Positions 13,190 to 19,122 of a stretch of 20,345 nt of DNA are shown in pieces. This stretch comes from a virus, in IMG/VR virus record IMGVR_UViG_3300037189_007487, positions 1 through 20,345 of that record. The stretch is one strand, 5' to 3'. Both the position numbers and the translations under genes were made by a program. Each line of letters begins with the position of its first letter. Position 1 is the first letter of the stretch. Under the pieces are notes generated by a model. It did no database searches and was not told the origin of the DNA. It worked only from the letters and a program-made list of their open reading frames with translations.

Positions 13190-13496
13190 CCCTCGGCTTG
13201 ATGATTCGACCAGCCGCACGGATTATTCGGGAACTGCCCCCTAGACGTATGTCGTACCGTGTACCCTTTTCTTCCACGCAGTCAGGCTGAACTCTTGCTA
13301 TCGGATGGAGTCCGGTCAGAAGTGAAAGGGCAACAAAAAAGCCGTTAGAACTGACCCCGGTGAGAAACCAAATTGTCTTTTGGACATTTGACACCCCATG
13401 CGGGGTCGGGATCAGATCTAACGGCTTGCTTGCTGGGTTTCTCACATCCAACGGTGAGAACTCTATCATATTTTCTATACGTGTCAAGCGGGTCAT
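13185..13496 (-). CDS. Doubtful ORF overlying the RNA-switch region, 103 aa
   Basis: An open frame of 103 codons from ATG at 13496 spans the entire structured RNA region. The product (GFFVALSLLTGLHPIARVQP, GGSSRIIRAAGRIIKPRG) has no clear fold but faintly recalls the Ash/Icd-like frames that overlie immunity RNAs of P4-like elements; this is memory only. No good ribosome site is seen, and the frame starts upstream of the promoter proposed at 13460-13487. The RNA structure may be the real constraint and the frame a by-product, or the two may overlap as in P4. Confidence 0.25.
   Translation of the reverse strand: MTRLTRIENMIEFSPLDVRNPASKPLDLIPTPHGVSNVQKTIWFLTGVSSNGFFVALSLLTGLHPIARVQPDCVEEKGTRYDIRLGGSSRIIRAAGRIIKPRG
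13335..13453 (-). ncRNA. Leader RNA with two mutually exclusive stems and a terminator (immunity-RNA-like switch)
   Basis: Read leftward from a start near 13453. The RNA has GTGAGAAACC (13445-13436), AAGCCGTTAGA (13427-13417), GGTTTCTCAC (13369-13360) and TCTAACGGCTT (13349-13339) followed by a U-run (13340-13335). Arms one and three pair, arms two and four pair, and the pairs interleave, so they form a pseudoknot or exclude each other. The second pair plus GACCCC/GGGGTC (13409-13404 with 13357-13352) makes a long terminator hairpin. The alternative frees it and allows a local ACCCC-GCAT-GGGGT hairpin. Termination here would shut off the primase operon (13064 to 10077). The arrangement resembles the transcription-termination immunity of phage P4; that comparison is inference. 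Confidence 0.55.
13460..13487 (-). promoter_or_regulatory. Leftward sigma70-type promoter for the leader RNA
   Basis: On the minus strand a perfect TTGACA (13487-13482), then 16 bases, then TAGAGT (13465-13460). Predicted start near 13453. TTCTCACC just at the start region (13460-13453) can pair with the GTGAGAA of the first switch arm, adding a third possible pairing if transcription begins a few bases earlier or comes from upstream. Confidence 0.55.
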
Positions 13497-13524
13497 GTAA
13501 AGATTTTTAGATTTTCTTTACATG
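13494..13524. promoter_or_regulatory. AT-rich 10-bp palindrome, candidate operator or hairpin
   Basis: CATGTAAAGA (13494-13503) and TCTTTACATG (13515-13524) are perfect inverted repeats separated by 11 A/T-rich bases. It lies directly upstream of the -35 box of the leader promoter, where a dimeric regulator could bind. It would also form a hairpin at the 3' end of any RNA coming leftward from the promoter at 13838-13867. Confidence 0.5.
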
Positions 13525-13831
13525 AGGTGTCGGCTACTCGCTACGTCTGTGGCGAACCAACTTTGATCGGCACACATTGGTATTGGTTGAGGCGACTTCA
13601 ACCACAGCATCCGCTTTCACCAACAAGAGTATGGACTGTTTGCAGTTGCGACCTGCACAGAGCATCGGGATGAAGAGCTTGGGGTTGACTAGCTTGCAAG
13701 ACATCTTCCCTCAGAGGCCCACTGACCGACTTCATACCTGCCAATCCACACACTTGTAGGAACTGGCGCAGGGAGTTCCAGACCGAACTGTTACGTATGC
13801 GAGGAGCATGATCCAGTTACTGTGCGCCAGC
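13525..13831 (-). ncRNA. Candidate structured leftward RNA of unknown class
   Basis: No strong gene fits this stretch. Read leftward from about 13831 it has TGCGCCAG/CTGGCGCA arms (+ strand 13763-13770 and 13823-13830, perfect 8 bp), an alternative hairpin GGAACT/AGTTCC (13759-13764, 13774-13779) that uses the same bases, and GGTTGA/TCAACC (13585-13590, 13598-13603) extended by CTGTGG/CCACAG. It does not match 6S RNA, tmRNA or RNase P as I know them. The overlapping hairpins again suggest alternative folds. Confidence 0.35.
13534..13704 (-). CDS. Possible small Cys-containing ORF, 56 aa
   Basis: The frame opens at an ATG at 13704, just two codons after an in-frame stop, with AGGGA very close to the ATG. 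The product has MSCKLVNPKLFIPMLCAGRN, then KQSILLLVKADAVVEV, and a basic tail RSKLVRHRRSE, with four cysteines. The composition looks protein-like, but the region also has strong RNA pairing, and the ribosome-site spacing is too short. It may be a small gene or chance. No homologue is recognised. Confidence 0.25.
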   Translation of the reverse strand: MSCKLVNPKLFIPMLCAGRNCKQSILLLVKADAVVEVASTNTNVCRSKLVRHRRSE

Positions 13832-13837
13832 AGTTTT

Positions 13838-13867
13838 AGTATAAACCAACTGTTCGCATCGGTGCAA
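13838..13867 (-). promoter_or_regulatory. Leftward promoter for the structured region
   Basis: On the minus strand TTGCAC (13867-13862), 18 bases, then TATACT (13843-13838), preceded by TT. It would start an RNA near 13831, heading into the structured region. The spacer holds ATGCGAACAGT (13859-13849), an 11-mer also found just downstream of the -10 of the terS promoter (2799-2789), a possible shared operator. Confidence 0.5.
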
Positions 13868-13885
13868 GTAAATTTTGCTTTGCTT

Positions 13886-13921
13886 TTTAATATAAGCTTC
13901 CGAAGTGAAGCTTATATTAAA
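13886..13921. other. Perfect 15-bp AT-rich hairpin
   Basis: TTTAATATAAGCTTC (13886-13900) pairs with GAAGCTTATATTAAA (13907-13921) across a six-base loop CGAAGT. There is no T-run on either side beyond the arms, so it is a weak terminator candidate but a strong cruciform or protein site. The rest of 13922-14009 has GTTTAAAC (13942-13949), a GTGGC/GCCAC hairpin (13989-14006) and no gene. Confidence 0.6.
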
Positions 13922-14009
13922 TTTCAGGACTTGTCAATAGCGTTTAAACACCAAAACCGGCAATAAGTACTTGTGGTAGTATTTGCTTGTGGCGAGCAGT
14001 TGCCACGGT

Positions 14010-14468
14010 TCATTTGATTTTCCTTTCTTTTGCCCGCTTTGATGCGGGCATTTTTTTGGGCATCTGCTCAATGATTATTTCTGCCCTTGGGTTCTCAGGA
14101 TCAAGCCCCCAGTACGTATGCCGCTCCTTTACCTGACGGTCGTTCACATATACCAACCCCTGCAACAGATCCAAGATCAGACTCTCATCTAAGTCCGGTC
14201 TGCGGGACGCATAGAAGATCGTGATGTGCATCCTAATATCCCCAGACATTAGAGGGGTAATTGGGGTAACCTGTTGCCGAAAATGCTCAGAATAGTCGAG
14301 AGCTTTCTGGCTCTTTATCAGTCTGGACATAGATCCAAACTTTACAACTCTGCGGGAATTTGCTTTTGATGCAGGTTCTCCAGAAATAAATAACACTAGC
14401 CCTTGCAATTCTTGCGTACAATCACTATTATTATCAGTCACAGGCATTTTCATACAAGGAGCATCCAT
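14010..14468 (-). CDS. rusA: RusA-family Holliday junction resolvase
   Basis: Up to 152 residues. The core FISGEPASKANSRRVV (from about residue 27), RRPDLDESLILDLLQG (89-104) and VYVNDRQVKE matches RusA. D92, D94 and D110 are in the places of its catalytic aspartates, with D100 between. The enzyme is a dimer that cuts four-way junctions made during recombination or replication. The start is uncertain: the ATG at 14468 has no ribosome site and shares its position with the start of the divergent exonuclease, while a GTG at 14396 after AAGGG would give 128 residues, nearer the usual length of about 120-130, though its spacing is short. The C-terminus is very basic (KKMPASKRAKERKIK). Confidence 0.9.
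   Translation of the reverse strand: MDAPCMKMPVTDNNSDCTQELQGLVLFISGEPASKANSRRVVKFGSMSRLIKSQKALDYSEHFRQQVTPITPLMSGDIRMHITIFYASRRPDLDESLILDLLQGLVYVNDRQVKERHTYWGLDPENPRAEIIIEQMPKKMPASKRAKERKIK
14032..14057 (+). terminator. Intrinsic terminator shape overlapping the 3' end of rusA
   Basis: GCCCGC (14032-14037), loop TTTGAT, GCGGGC (14044-14049), then A and seven T on the + strand. It lies inside the last codons of rusA, so it is oriented against it and would stop rightward transcripts coming from the 13.5-14.0 kb region before the recombination operon. Confidence 0.65.
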
Positions 14469-15337
14469 TGAAAATTACGAACAATCAGAATTTACCCGCA
14501 CCAGTCGTGGCTTTGTTGACTCGCAACTACTACACAAAGGGTAAATCTCAGTATAGCGTAACCGAGATAATGTCGCCACCAAAAATCAGAAGGTTGCGCG
14601 AACAATATGATGAACAGATAGAGGTTGATGTCACTTCATTGTTGGCTACGCAGTTCGGTACATTCATGCATGGCAAGTTGGAGGCCAAGGAAATTGAGGG
14701 TTATGTAAACGAGGAGCGGCTGTTTACCGAGGTGGACGGTGCGGTTATCAGCGGGGCGATTGATCTGCAACAGCAAACGCCTGACGGCGTGGTCATCATC
14801 GACTACAAGTTCGTCAAGGCTTATTCAGTGATGATGAACAAGATTGACTGGGAAGTCCAACTCAACATTTACAAATGGTTGGTCGAGACAGTTAAACACA
14901 CCAAGGTTGTTGGACTGCAAATCTGCGCATTTATCAAGGACTTCAATAAGTTTGAGACATCCAAAGAAGGTTACCCGCAAGCCGAGGCTGTGATGATTGA
15001 CATCCCTATGTGGGACGCAGTACGCACTGAAACGTACGTGCGGGAGAGATTGGAATTACATCGCAACGCAAAGGTTGCGCATGACTTTGGTGAGGAGCTA
15101 CCGCTCTGCACCGATGAGGAGAGGTGGGCAAAGGAAGCCGCCTACGCCGTGAAGAGGGACGGTCGCAAGACTGCGATCAGAGTGTTTAAAACCATAGAAG
15201 AAGCCACAGAGTTGGCAGAAAAGGAAAAAGGATATGTCGAAACAAGGAAAGGCGAGTACACAAGATGTACCGGAAACTACTGCGGAGTCGCCCAGTGGTG
15301 CGAACAATACCAAGGAGAACTCAATGAGTCCGCTTGA
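14468..15337 (+). CDS. PD-(D/E)XK exonuclease, Cas4/RecB-like, with cysteine cluster
   Basis: 289 residues from a TTG at 14468, chosen because AAGGAG (14456-14461) stands six bases upstream. The nuclease core is H68 (GTFMHGKLEA), D99 (SGAIDL), D112-Y-K114 (VIIDYKFVK) and Q131-x3-Y135 (QLNIYKWL), the RecB/Cas4 pattern for end resection. C214 and the C-terminal C267-x4-C272-x5-C278 could hold an iron-sulfur cluster, as in Cas4 and AddB, though C214 is placed differently. It lies directly before a single-strand annealing protein and an SSB-like protein: a phage exonuclease plus annealase recombination module. The start abuts the divergent rusA start. It overlaps the next gene by 14 bases. Confidence 0.85.
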   Translation: MKITNNQNLPAPVVALLTRNYYTKGKSQYSVTEIMSPPKIRRLREQYDEQIEVDVTSLLATQFGTFMHGKLEAKEIEGYVNEERLFTEVDGAVISGAIDLQQQTPDGVVIIDYKFVKAYSVMMNKIDWEVQLNIYKWLVETVKHTKVVGLQICAFIKDFNKFETSKEGYPQAEAVMIDIPMWDAVRTETYVRERLELHRNAKVAHDFGEELPLCTDEERWAKEAAYAVKRDGRKTAIRVFKTIEEATELAEKEKGYVETRKGEYTRCTGNYCGVAQWCEQYQGELNESA

Positions 15338-16052
15338 TTTACTGAAGATCAACGTCAATGACAAGACGGAGAAGAAGAATGGCATGACGTACCTGTCATG
15401 GGCTTGGGCATGGACAGAGGTTCTGAAAGCTGACCCTGCCGCCGACTTTGAAGTCAGGATGTTCCCTGACGGCACAGGAATTGGAATGACTCCGGCTATG
15501 TCTGTTGGTGACACTGCGATGGTTTGGGTAACCTGTACCGTCTTTGGCAAACCAATGACCTGCCAGTTGCCTGTTCTGGACTATCGCAACAAGCCTATCG
15601 CCAACCCCAATGCGATGGACATCAACACCGCCATCATGCGTTGCTTGGTCAAGGCTATCGCCTTGCACGGACTTGGTCTGTACATCTACAGTGGTGAAGA
15701 CACACCCCATGAAGAAGAGGTTAAGACGGTAACGGTTACAACGCCCAAGGCGACCGTAGAAATGACTGCTCCTGCGTCCGCACCCATTCCCGCCAAGGTT
15801 GAATTAACAGGGGCTTCTGTCGCCGCTGTGGACGCTCCCAAGGGGGATTGGACAGAGGAAGATGCTAAGAAGATCAGCGACACCCTGCTGGCGTTCCTTG
15901 GTGTTCACCGTGACCTGCCGGATTTAAACAGTTACTGGAAGAACAACCAAGTCGTCTTGGACAAGCTCAAGGCCAGCCACCCTGAGTTCTACAACGGAGT
16001 CCGTAATGGCTTTGCGGAATACAAGAAAACCCTGCAAGGAGCAGAAAAATGA
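15324..16052 (+). CDS. DUF1071-type single-strand annealing protein (Sak3-like)
   Basis: 242 residues from ATG at 15324 with AAGGAG seven bases upstream, overlapping the exonuclease. The N-terminal domain, KKNGMTYLSWAWAWTEVLK, then MTCQLPVLDYRNKPIANPNA, then MRCLVKAIALHGLGLYIYSGED, is the pattern of the DUF1071 group, which phage recombinase surveys place among annealing proteins (Sak3; from memory). A Thr/Ala/Pro-rich linker (about 135-170) leads to a C-terminal helical segment. It would coat single strands exposed by the exonuclease and anneal them. Its neighbours, nuclease and SSB-like protein, strongly support the role. Confidence 0.8.
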   Translation: MSPLDLLKINVNDKTEKKNGMTYLSWAWAWTEVLKADPAADFEVRMFPDGTGIGMTPAMSVGDTAMVWVTCTVFGKPMTCQLPVLDYRNKPIANPNAMDINTAIMRCLVKAIALHGLGLYIYSGEDTPHEEEVKTVTVTTPKATVEMTAPASAPIPAKVELTGASVAAVDAPKGDWTEEDAKKISDTLLAFLGVHRDLPDLNSYWKNNQVVLDKLKASHPEFYNGVRNGFAEYKKTLQGAEK

Positions 16053-16357
16053 CAGATAAAAAAGCGTACAAGCCCTATCCCGATAGCGGCTCTCTTCGTG
16101 CAACCATCAGCAAGCGCACTCCCATGTCGCCTGATTACTGGGGCAACATCGCCATCAATTTAAACGACCTGACCAACATCAAGACTGAGGATGGCCTGAC
16201 CGTCATCAAGCTCAGCGGCTGGAAAAAGGTAGACGCAAGCGGCAAGACTTACCTGTCTGTCAGCGTGGATCGATTTGTTCCTACCAATGCCGAGCAACCT
16301 CCTGCCGCCAAACCAAAAGCTCCAGCCGCAGGTATGGATGATGATGTACCTTTCTGA
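16049..16357 (+). CDS. SSB-like single-stranded DNA-binding protein, 102 aa
   Basis: ATGA overlap with the annealing gene. The body (LRATISKRTPMSPDYWGNIAI, then GLTVIKLSGWKKVDASGKTYLSVSVDRF, each read in parts) looks like five short beta strands of an OB-like domain. A Pro/Ala linker follows, and the protein ends DDDVPF, almost the DDDIPF tip by which bacterial SSB recruits partner enzymes. That ending is the main evidence. At 102 residues it is shorter than cellular SSB, as in many phages. It probably protects single-stranded DNA in recombination and replication. Confidence 0.75.
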   Translation: MTDKKAYKPYPDSGSLRATISKRTPMSPDYWGNIAINLNDLTNIKTEDGLTVIKLSGWKKVDASGKTYLSVSVDRFVPTNAEQPPAAKPKAPAAGMDDDVPF

Positions 16358-16365
16358 GAACCACT

Positions 16366-16752
16366 ATGGCTCTTCAGTTTGAAGCACGTAAGGTGGCGTT
16401 GAAACAGGACAGGACAGGATATGTCCTGACCCTGTCCCTGCACCCTGATGAAATACCGGAGGAACTCCTTCGGGATTTTGTTGGGGCTAGATACGGATGC
16501 GCACTTGTACGCATCCAAGACGATGAGTCTCCAACGGAGTACAGCAATCGTGTTCAGCAAGCGGGAATGCTTTGCCGGTCTGAGGATTTCCAGAACTTCT
16601 TTGGCGAGTTGGATGAAGCCAGTACTGCTGCTGAATTGTGTAAACGCTGTGGCATTAGCTCACGCAGTGAGCTTAATGGAAACAAGCAAGCGCAACAACT
16701 TTTCGATGACATTGTCATGGAATTCAAATCAGGATCACGCAATGACTTTTAG
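16366..16752 (+). CDS. Hypothetical protein, 128 aa, next to SSB-like gene
   Basis: ATG at 16366, eight bases after the SSB-like stop; the ribosome site is weak. The first half is beta-rich (ARKVALKQDRTGYVLTLSLH, then HPDEIPEELLRDFVGARYGCA), a pattern I recall from phage proteins beside SSB genes; the second half is helical (SSRSELNGNKQAQQLFDDIV). It has four cysteines without a clear zinc pattern. By position it may regulate or assist recombination, but the function is not known. It overlaps the next gene by 11 bases. Confidence 0.7.
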   Translation: MALQFEARKVALKQDRTGYVLTLSLHPDEIPEELLRDFVGARYGCALVRIQDDESPTEYSNRVQQAGMLCRSEDFQNFFGELDEASTAAELCKRCGISSRSELNGNKQAQQLFDDIVMEFKSGSRNDF

Positions 16753-17083
16753 TAAAAAATTCAAACCATTCATGGCCTACATAGCGGAGGATGAAATTGA
16801 GAGACTCCGCAGGTATGCAAAAGATACCAAGACACCGATGACTCAACTTATCAGGGAGGGTATATCTGCACGTATCACCAGCGACAACTTATTTGCCGAA
16901 GGATTCAATCAGGGATTGACTAAGGCGATAGGCGTTATCCATGAACTGCAATTTGCGCAGATGAGATTTCCGTCCGGAGCATCGTACGCAGAACTTATTG
17001 AAGACGAGTTAGTTAAGCACATGTGGCGCAAAACAGAGGAGGAATCGCATGAAGAAAGTGGGAGCGTCAAGGAATCAGTGTAG
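16742..17083 (+). CDS. Ribbon-helix-helix-type protein, 113 aa
   Basis: This starts at the ATG at 16742 inside the end of the previous gene; the longer upstream frame is an out-of-frame shadow. Residues 1-40 (FKPFMAYIAEDEIERLRRYAK, then TPMTQLIREGISARIT) have the strand-helix-helix spacing of RHH repressors (CopG/Arc type), where the strand pairs in a dimer to read DNA. A helical C-terminal region follows, with a Glu-rich tail. It could repress the operon or a distant site. No obvious repeated operator next to it was found. Confidence 0.6.
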   Translation: MTFSKKFKPFMAYIAEDEIERLRRYAKDTKTPMTQLIREGISARITSDNLFAEGFNQGLTKAIGVIHELQFAQMRFPSGASYAELIEDELVKHMWRKTEEESHEESGSVKESV

Positions 17084-17258
17084 AGGGTGCGGGGAATACT
17101 TCAACAGCAACTCAGCCTTTGAAGCTCACCGCACAGGGAAGTTTGGCGATGACCGTAGATGCAAGACCCATGAAGAAATGCACGCTGCTGGTTACCGTTT
17201 AAACAAAGATGGGTACTGGGCCGGAGAGCCTAGACCTGAAATAGAGATGAATGATTAA
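17049..17258 (+). CDS. Small zinc-finger protein, 69 aa
   Basis: GGAGG precedes the ATG, which lies inside the end of the RHH gene (35-base overlap). The ligand pattern is C11-x2-C14-x12-H27-x10-C38 in CRGCGEYFNSNSAFEAH then RTGKFGDDRRC, a single C2HC-type finger close to short phage proteins I remember from Burkholderiales phages. The second half (AGYRLNKDGYWAGEP) is a small conserved-looking beta hairpin. It probably binds nucleic acid or protein. GTTTAAAC is in frame as Arg-Leu-Asn at 17197-17204. Confidence 0.75.
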   Translation: MKKVGASRNQCRGCGEYFNSNSAFEAHRTGKFGDDRRCKTHEEMHAAGYRLNKDGYWAGEPRPEIEMND

Positions 17259-17276
17259 CAACTTAAAGGAAATCAA

Positions 17277-17930
17277 ATGAAAGAAGAAAGCTTTGTAATT
17301 TCACCGCCCAAGTTTGCACACACGGACTTTTACTTGGAAGGCATTGCCCCATTGGTTGTCGAGAGGTTTAGCAAAAAAGCTGAACTGATGGCAAAGATGG
17401 CAGAGGGCAAGTCTTCCGGTAGCCGCAAAGTTCGTGACGCAAGGGACTACGACAAAGAAGCCGAAGAAGCTCGCTATCGTAGCCATGAGGATTGGGAAGG
17501 CATGAATGCCGCCGCATTCAGAGCCGCAATGATTTCTGCGTGTCGTCTGGTTGGTTTCAAAATGACGTTGGCAAAGCTGTCTACGTTCGTTGAAGCTGAT
17601 GGGTATGACAAGCAGGATGGCATTCCTTTGGTTCGTATATACGGCACTAGCCATGTATATACAGCGCACACAAGGAATGCAACAGGCGTAGTTGACATCC
17701 GCTCCCGTCCTATGTACAGCGAGTGGGCTTGCAAACTACGTGTTCGGTATGACTTGGATCAATTCAAAACTGGCGATGTTCTAAACCTTGTAAGTCGTTG
17801 CGGTCTACAGGTTGGGATAGGTGCTGGTCGTCCTGATAGCAAAGCAAGCGCAGGATGTGGATTTGGATTATTCCAAGTTGTGCCAAGCGACAGAGAGGCT
17901 GAAGTACGTGCCAAGTTTGGCATCGTTTAA
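17277..17930 (+). CDS. Conserved phage protein of unknown function, possible RAMP/Cas7-like fold
   Basis: 217 residues after AAAGGAAATC. Features: a short beta N-terminus, a charged helical insert (40-72), then GMNAAAFRAAMISACRLVGF (75-94), which resembles the PASSLRGALR-type motif of RAMP (Cas7/Csm3) proteins, and MTLAKLSTFVEADG. Then come DIRSRPMYSEW and a glycine-rich C-terminus VGIGAGRPDSK then SAGCGFGLF (179-199) like the G-rich loop of RAMP folds. I remember similar uncharacterised proteins in other phages, but no confirmed function. The RAMP idea is pattern inference and needs a structure comparison. The stop is inside GTTTAAAC (17925-17932), and the GGNNN array starts right after. Confidence 0.7.
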   Translation: MKEESFVISPPKFAHTDFYLEGIAPLVVERFSKKAELMAKMAEGKSSGSRKVRDARDYDKEAEEARYRSHEDWEGMNAAAFRAAMISACRLVGFKMTLAKLSTFVEADGYDKQDGIPLVRIYGTSHVYTAHTRNATGVVDIRSRPMYSEWACKLRVRYDLDQFKTGDVLNLVSRCGLQVGIGAGRPDSKASAGCGFGLFQVVPSDREAEVRAKFGIV

Positions 17931-17937
17931 ACCATAG

Positions 17938-18462
17938 CAGGCCCGGCTGGTTAAGGCTGCGTCAGGATTGGTTGGGCGTGGCAGGCGTGGCAAGGAGAGG
18001 TTAGGCAGGCTTGGAGGGTTCCGGCGTGGCGCGGTCAGACCCGGCCCGGTTGGGTAAGGCAAGGCAGGCTAGGCGCGGCGCGGTTCGTTGCGGTTTGGAT
18101 TGGTTTGGTATGGCAGGCTAGGCTCGGATTGGCACGGCGCGGTGCGGCAAGGATCGGCAGGGCAGGTTAGGTTTGGCAGGTCAGGGTCTGGATTGGAACA
18201 GTCAGGCACGGTAAGGCAGGCTAGGTGCGGCGAGGCTCGGCACGGTTTGGATTGGTGTGGCATGGCAGGCATGGAACGACTAGGACAGGCTTGGTGTGGA
18301 GAGGTTTGGCGCGGAAAGGCAGGCGAGGCGGGGTACGTCGCGGTGCGGTCAGGTGAGGCAGGTCGGGCATGGCAAGGCATGGCACGGTTGGGTTGGGAGC
18401 GGTCTGGCATAGCAGGCGAGGCATGGCGCGGAATGTTCAGGTTTGATACGGTAAGGCAGGCA
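17938..18462 (+). repeat. Degenerate pentanucleotide array, (GGNNN)n, about 525 bp
   Basis: The + strand is built from GG followed by three variable bases about a hundred times, for example GGCAA, GGATC, GGTTT, GGCGC, with occasional four-base GGCA units that shift the register. G is very common and C less so. No two stretches are long exact copies, so it is not ordinary slippage of one unit. Open frames through it (rich in Gly, Arg, Trp, Ala on one strand; Pro, Cys, His on the other) are artefacts of the period. It is bounded on both sides by GTTTAAAC (17925-17932 and 18465-18472). Confidence 0.9.
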
Positions 18463-18485
18463 TTGTTTAAACAAAAGGAGTTGAA

Positions 18486-18947
18486 ATGAACGCAGAAAAG
18501 AAGTTTTTAGAGAAATTAGCAAATCAAAATGGTGGCATCCTGATGGTTGATGATGTGATTGAGGCGGCAAAGGATAAGTCCTGCGTCCTTCACCATCATT
18601 TTGAATGGGATGACACTGAGGCGGCTAAGGCTTATCGTAAGGAACAAGCACGTAGCCTGATTCGTAAATGCAAGATTGTTCTGGTGGACATGCCATCTGC
18701 TGAGATTAGAGCTTTCACAAGCTTGCCGTCAGACCGTGAGAGCGGCGGCGGTTACAGATTGACATCTACAGTTTTGAATGATCAGCAGATGCGATTGGAA
18801 TTCATGCATGACATTGAATTGACAATTGCTAGATGGAAGTCAAAGCTTCATTTGCTTGACCCAAGAACGGCTGAGCTTTTACTTGATCTTGAGGAATCAA
18901 TTTCAAGCGGCAAGATTACTCAACAAAACGCCCAACAGGTGGCATAA
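18486..18947 (+). CDS. Conserved phage protein of unknown function, 153 aa
   Basis: AAAAGGAG lies five bases before the ATG and directly after the GTTTAAAC that closes the array. The first half has a recurrent phage pattern: GGILMVDDVIEAAKD, then CVLHHHFEWDDTEAAKAYR, then KEQARSLIRKCKIVLVD, likely a helix-turn-helix-like start and a conserved WDD loop. The C-terminal half is a helix bundle (EFMHDIELTIARWKSKLH, ELLLDLEESISSG). I remember relatives in phages, none with a known role. Confidence 0.75.
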   Translation: MNAEKKFLEKLANQNGGILMVDDVIEAAKDKSCVLHHHFEWDDTEAAKAYRKEQARSLIRKCKIVLVDMPSAEIRAFTSLPSDRESGGGYRLTSTVLNDQQMRLEFMHDIELTIARWKSKLHLLDPRTAELLLDLEESISSGKITQQNAQQVA

Positions 18948-18956
18948 GGAGACAGT

Positions 18957-19112
18957 ATGAATTGGGCTTCATTTATTGGTATAGCGTGTTTCATTGCATG
19001 GCTCACGCACATTTTTACCTGCTTTGCACAATCCATGTGGGGATTCTTGGTTGCTGGCGCAATCTTTTTCCCGATAGGAATTCTTCATGGCTTCTACCTC
19101 TGGTTTCACTAA
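18957..19112 (+). CDS. Small membrane protein, 51 aa
   Basis: AAGGAG six bases before the ATG. The product is almost entirely hydrophobic with two segments (FIGIACFIAWLTHIFTCF and WGFLVAGAIFFPIGILHG), predicting a two-pass inner-membrane hairpin. The frame ends just at the AAGGAG of the next gene. It could be holin-like by shape but has no lysis neighbours here. Confidence 0.65.
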   Translation: MNWASFIGIACFIAWLTHIFTCFAQSMWGFLVAGAIFFPIGILHGFYLWFH

Positions 19113-19122
19113 GGAGAAGATC

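Noticed and set aside
13577-13759. Rightward 60-codon frame
   Set aside because: It has no ribosome site, low-quality composition, and lies across the paired RNA arms and a better leftward frame.
13525-13867. 6S RNA, tmRNA, RNase P RNA or a group I intron
   Set aside because: None of the conserved core sequences of these classes, as I know them, could be found on either strand.
17938-18462. CRISPR array
   Set aside because: There is no repeat of 20 bases or more with unique spacers; the unit is five bases with only two fixed.
18088-18489. Open frame of 133 codons (Gly/Arg/Trp/Ala-rich) through the GGNNN array, with Pro/Cys-rich frames on the other strand
   Set aside because: Residue use follows the five-base period, all strands and several frames are open, and the frame runs into the ribosome site of the real gene at 18486. 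It is a product of the repeat.
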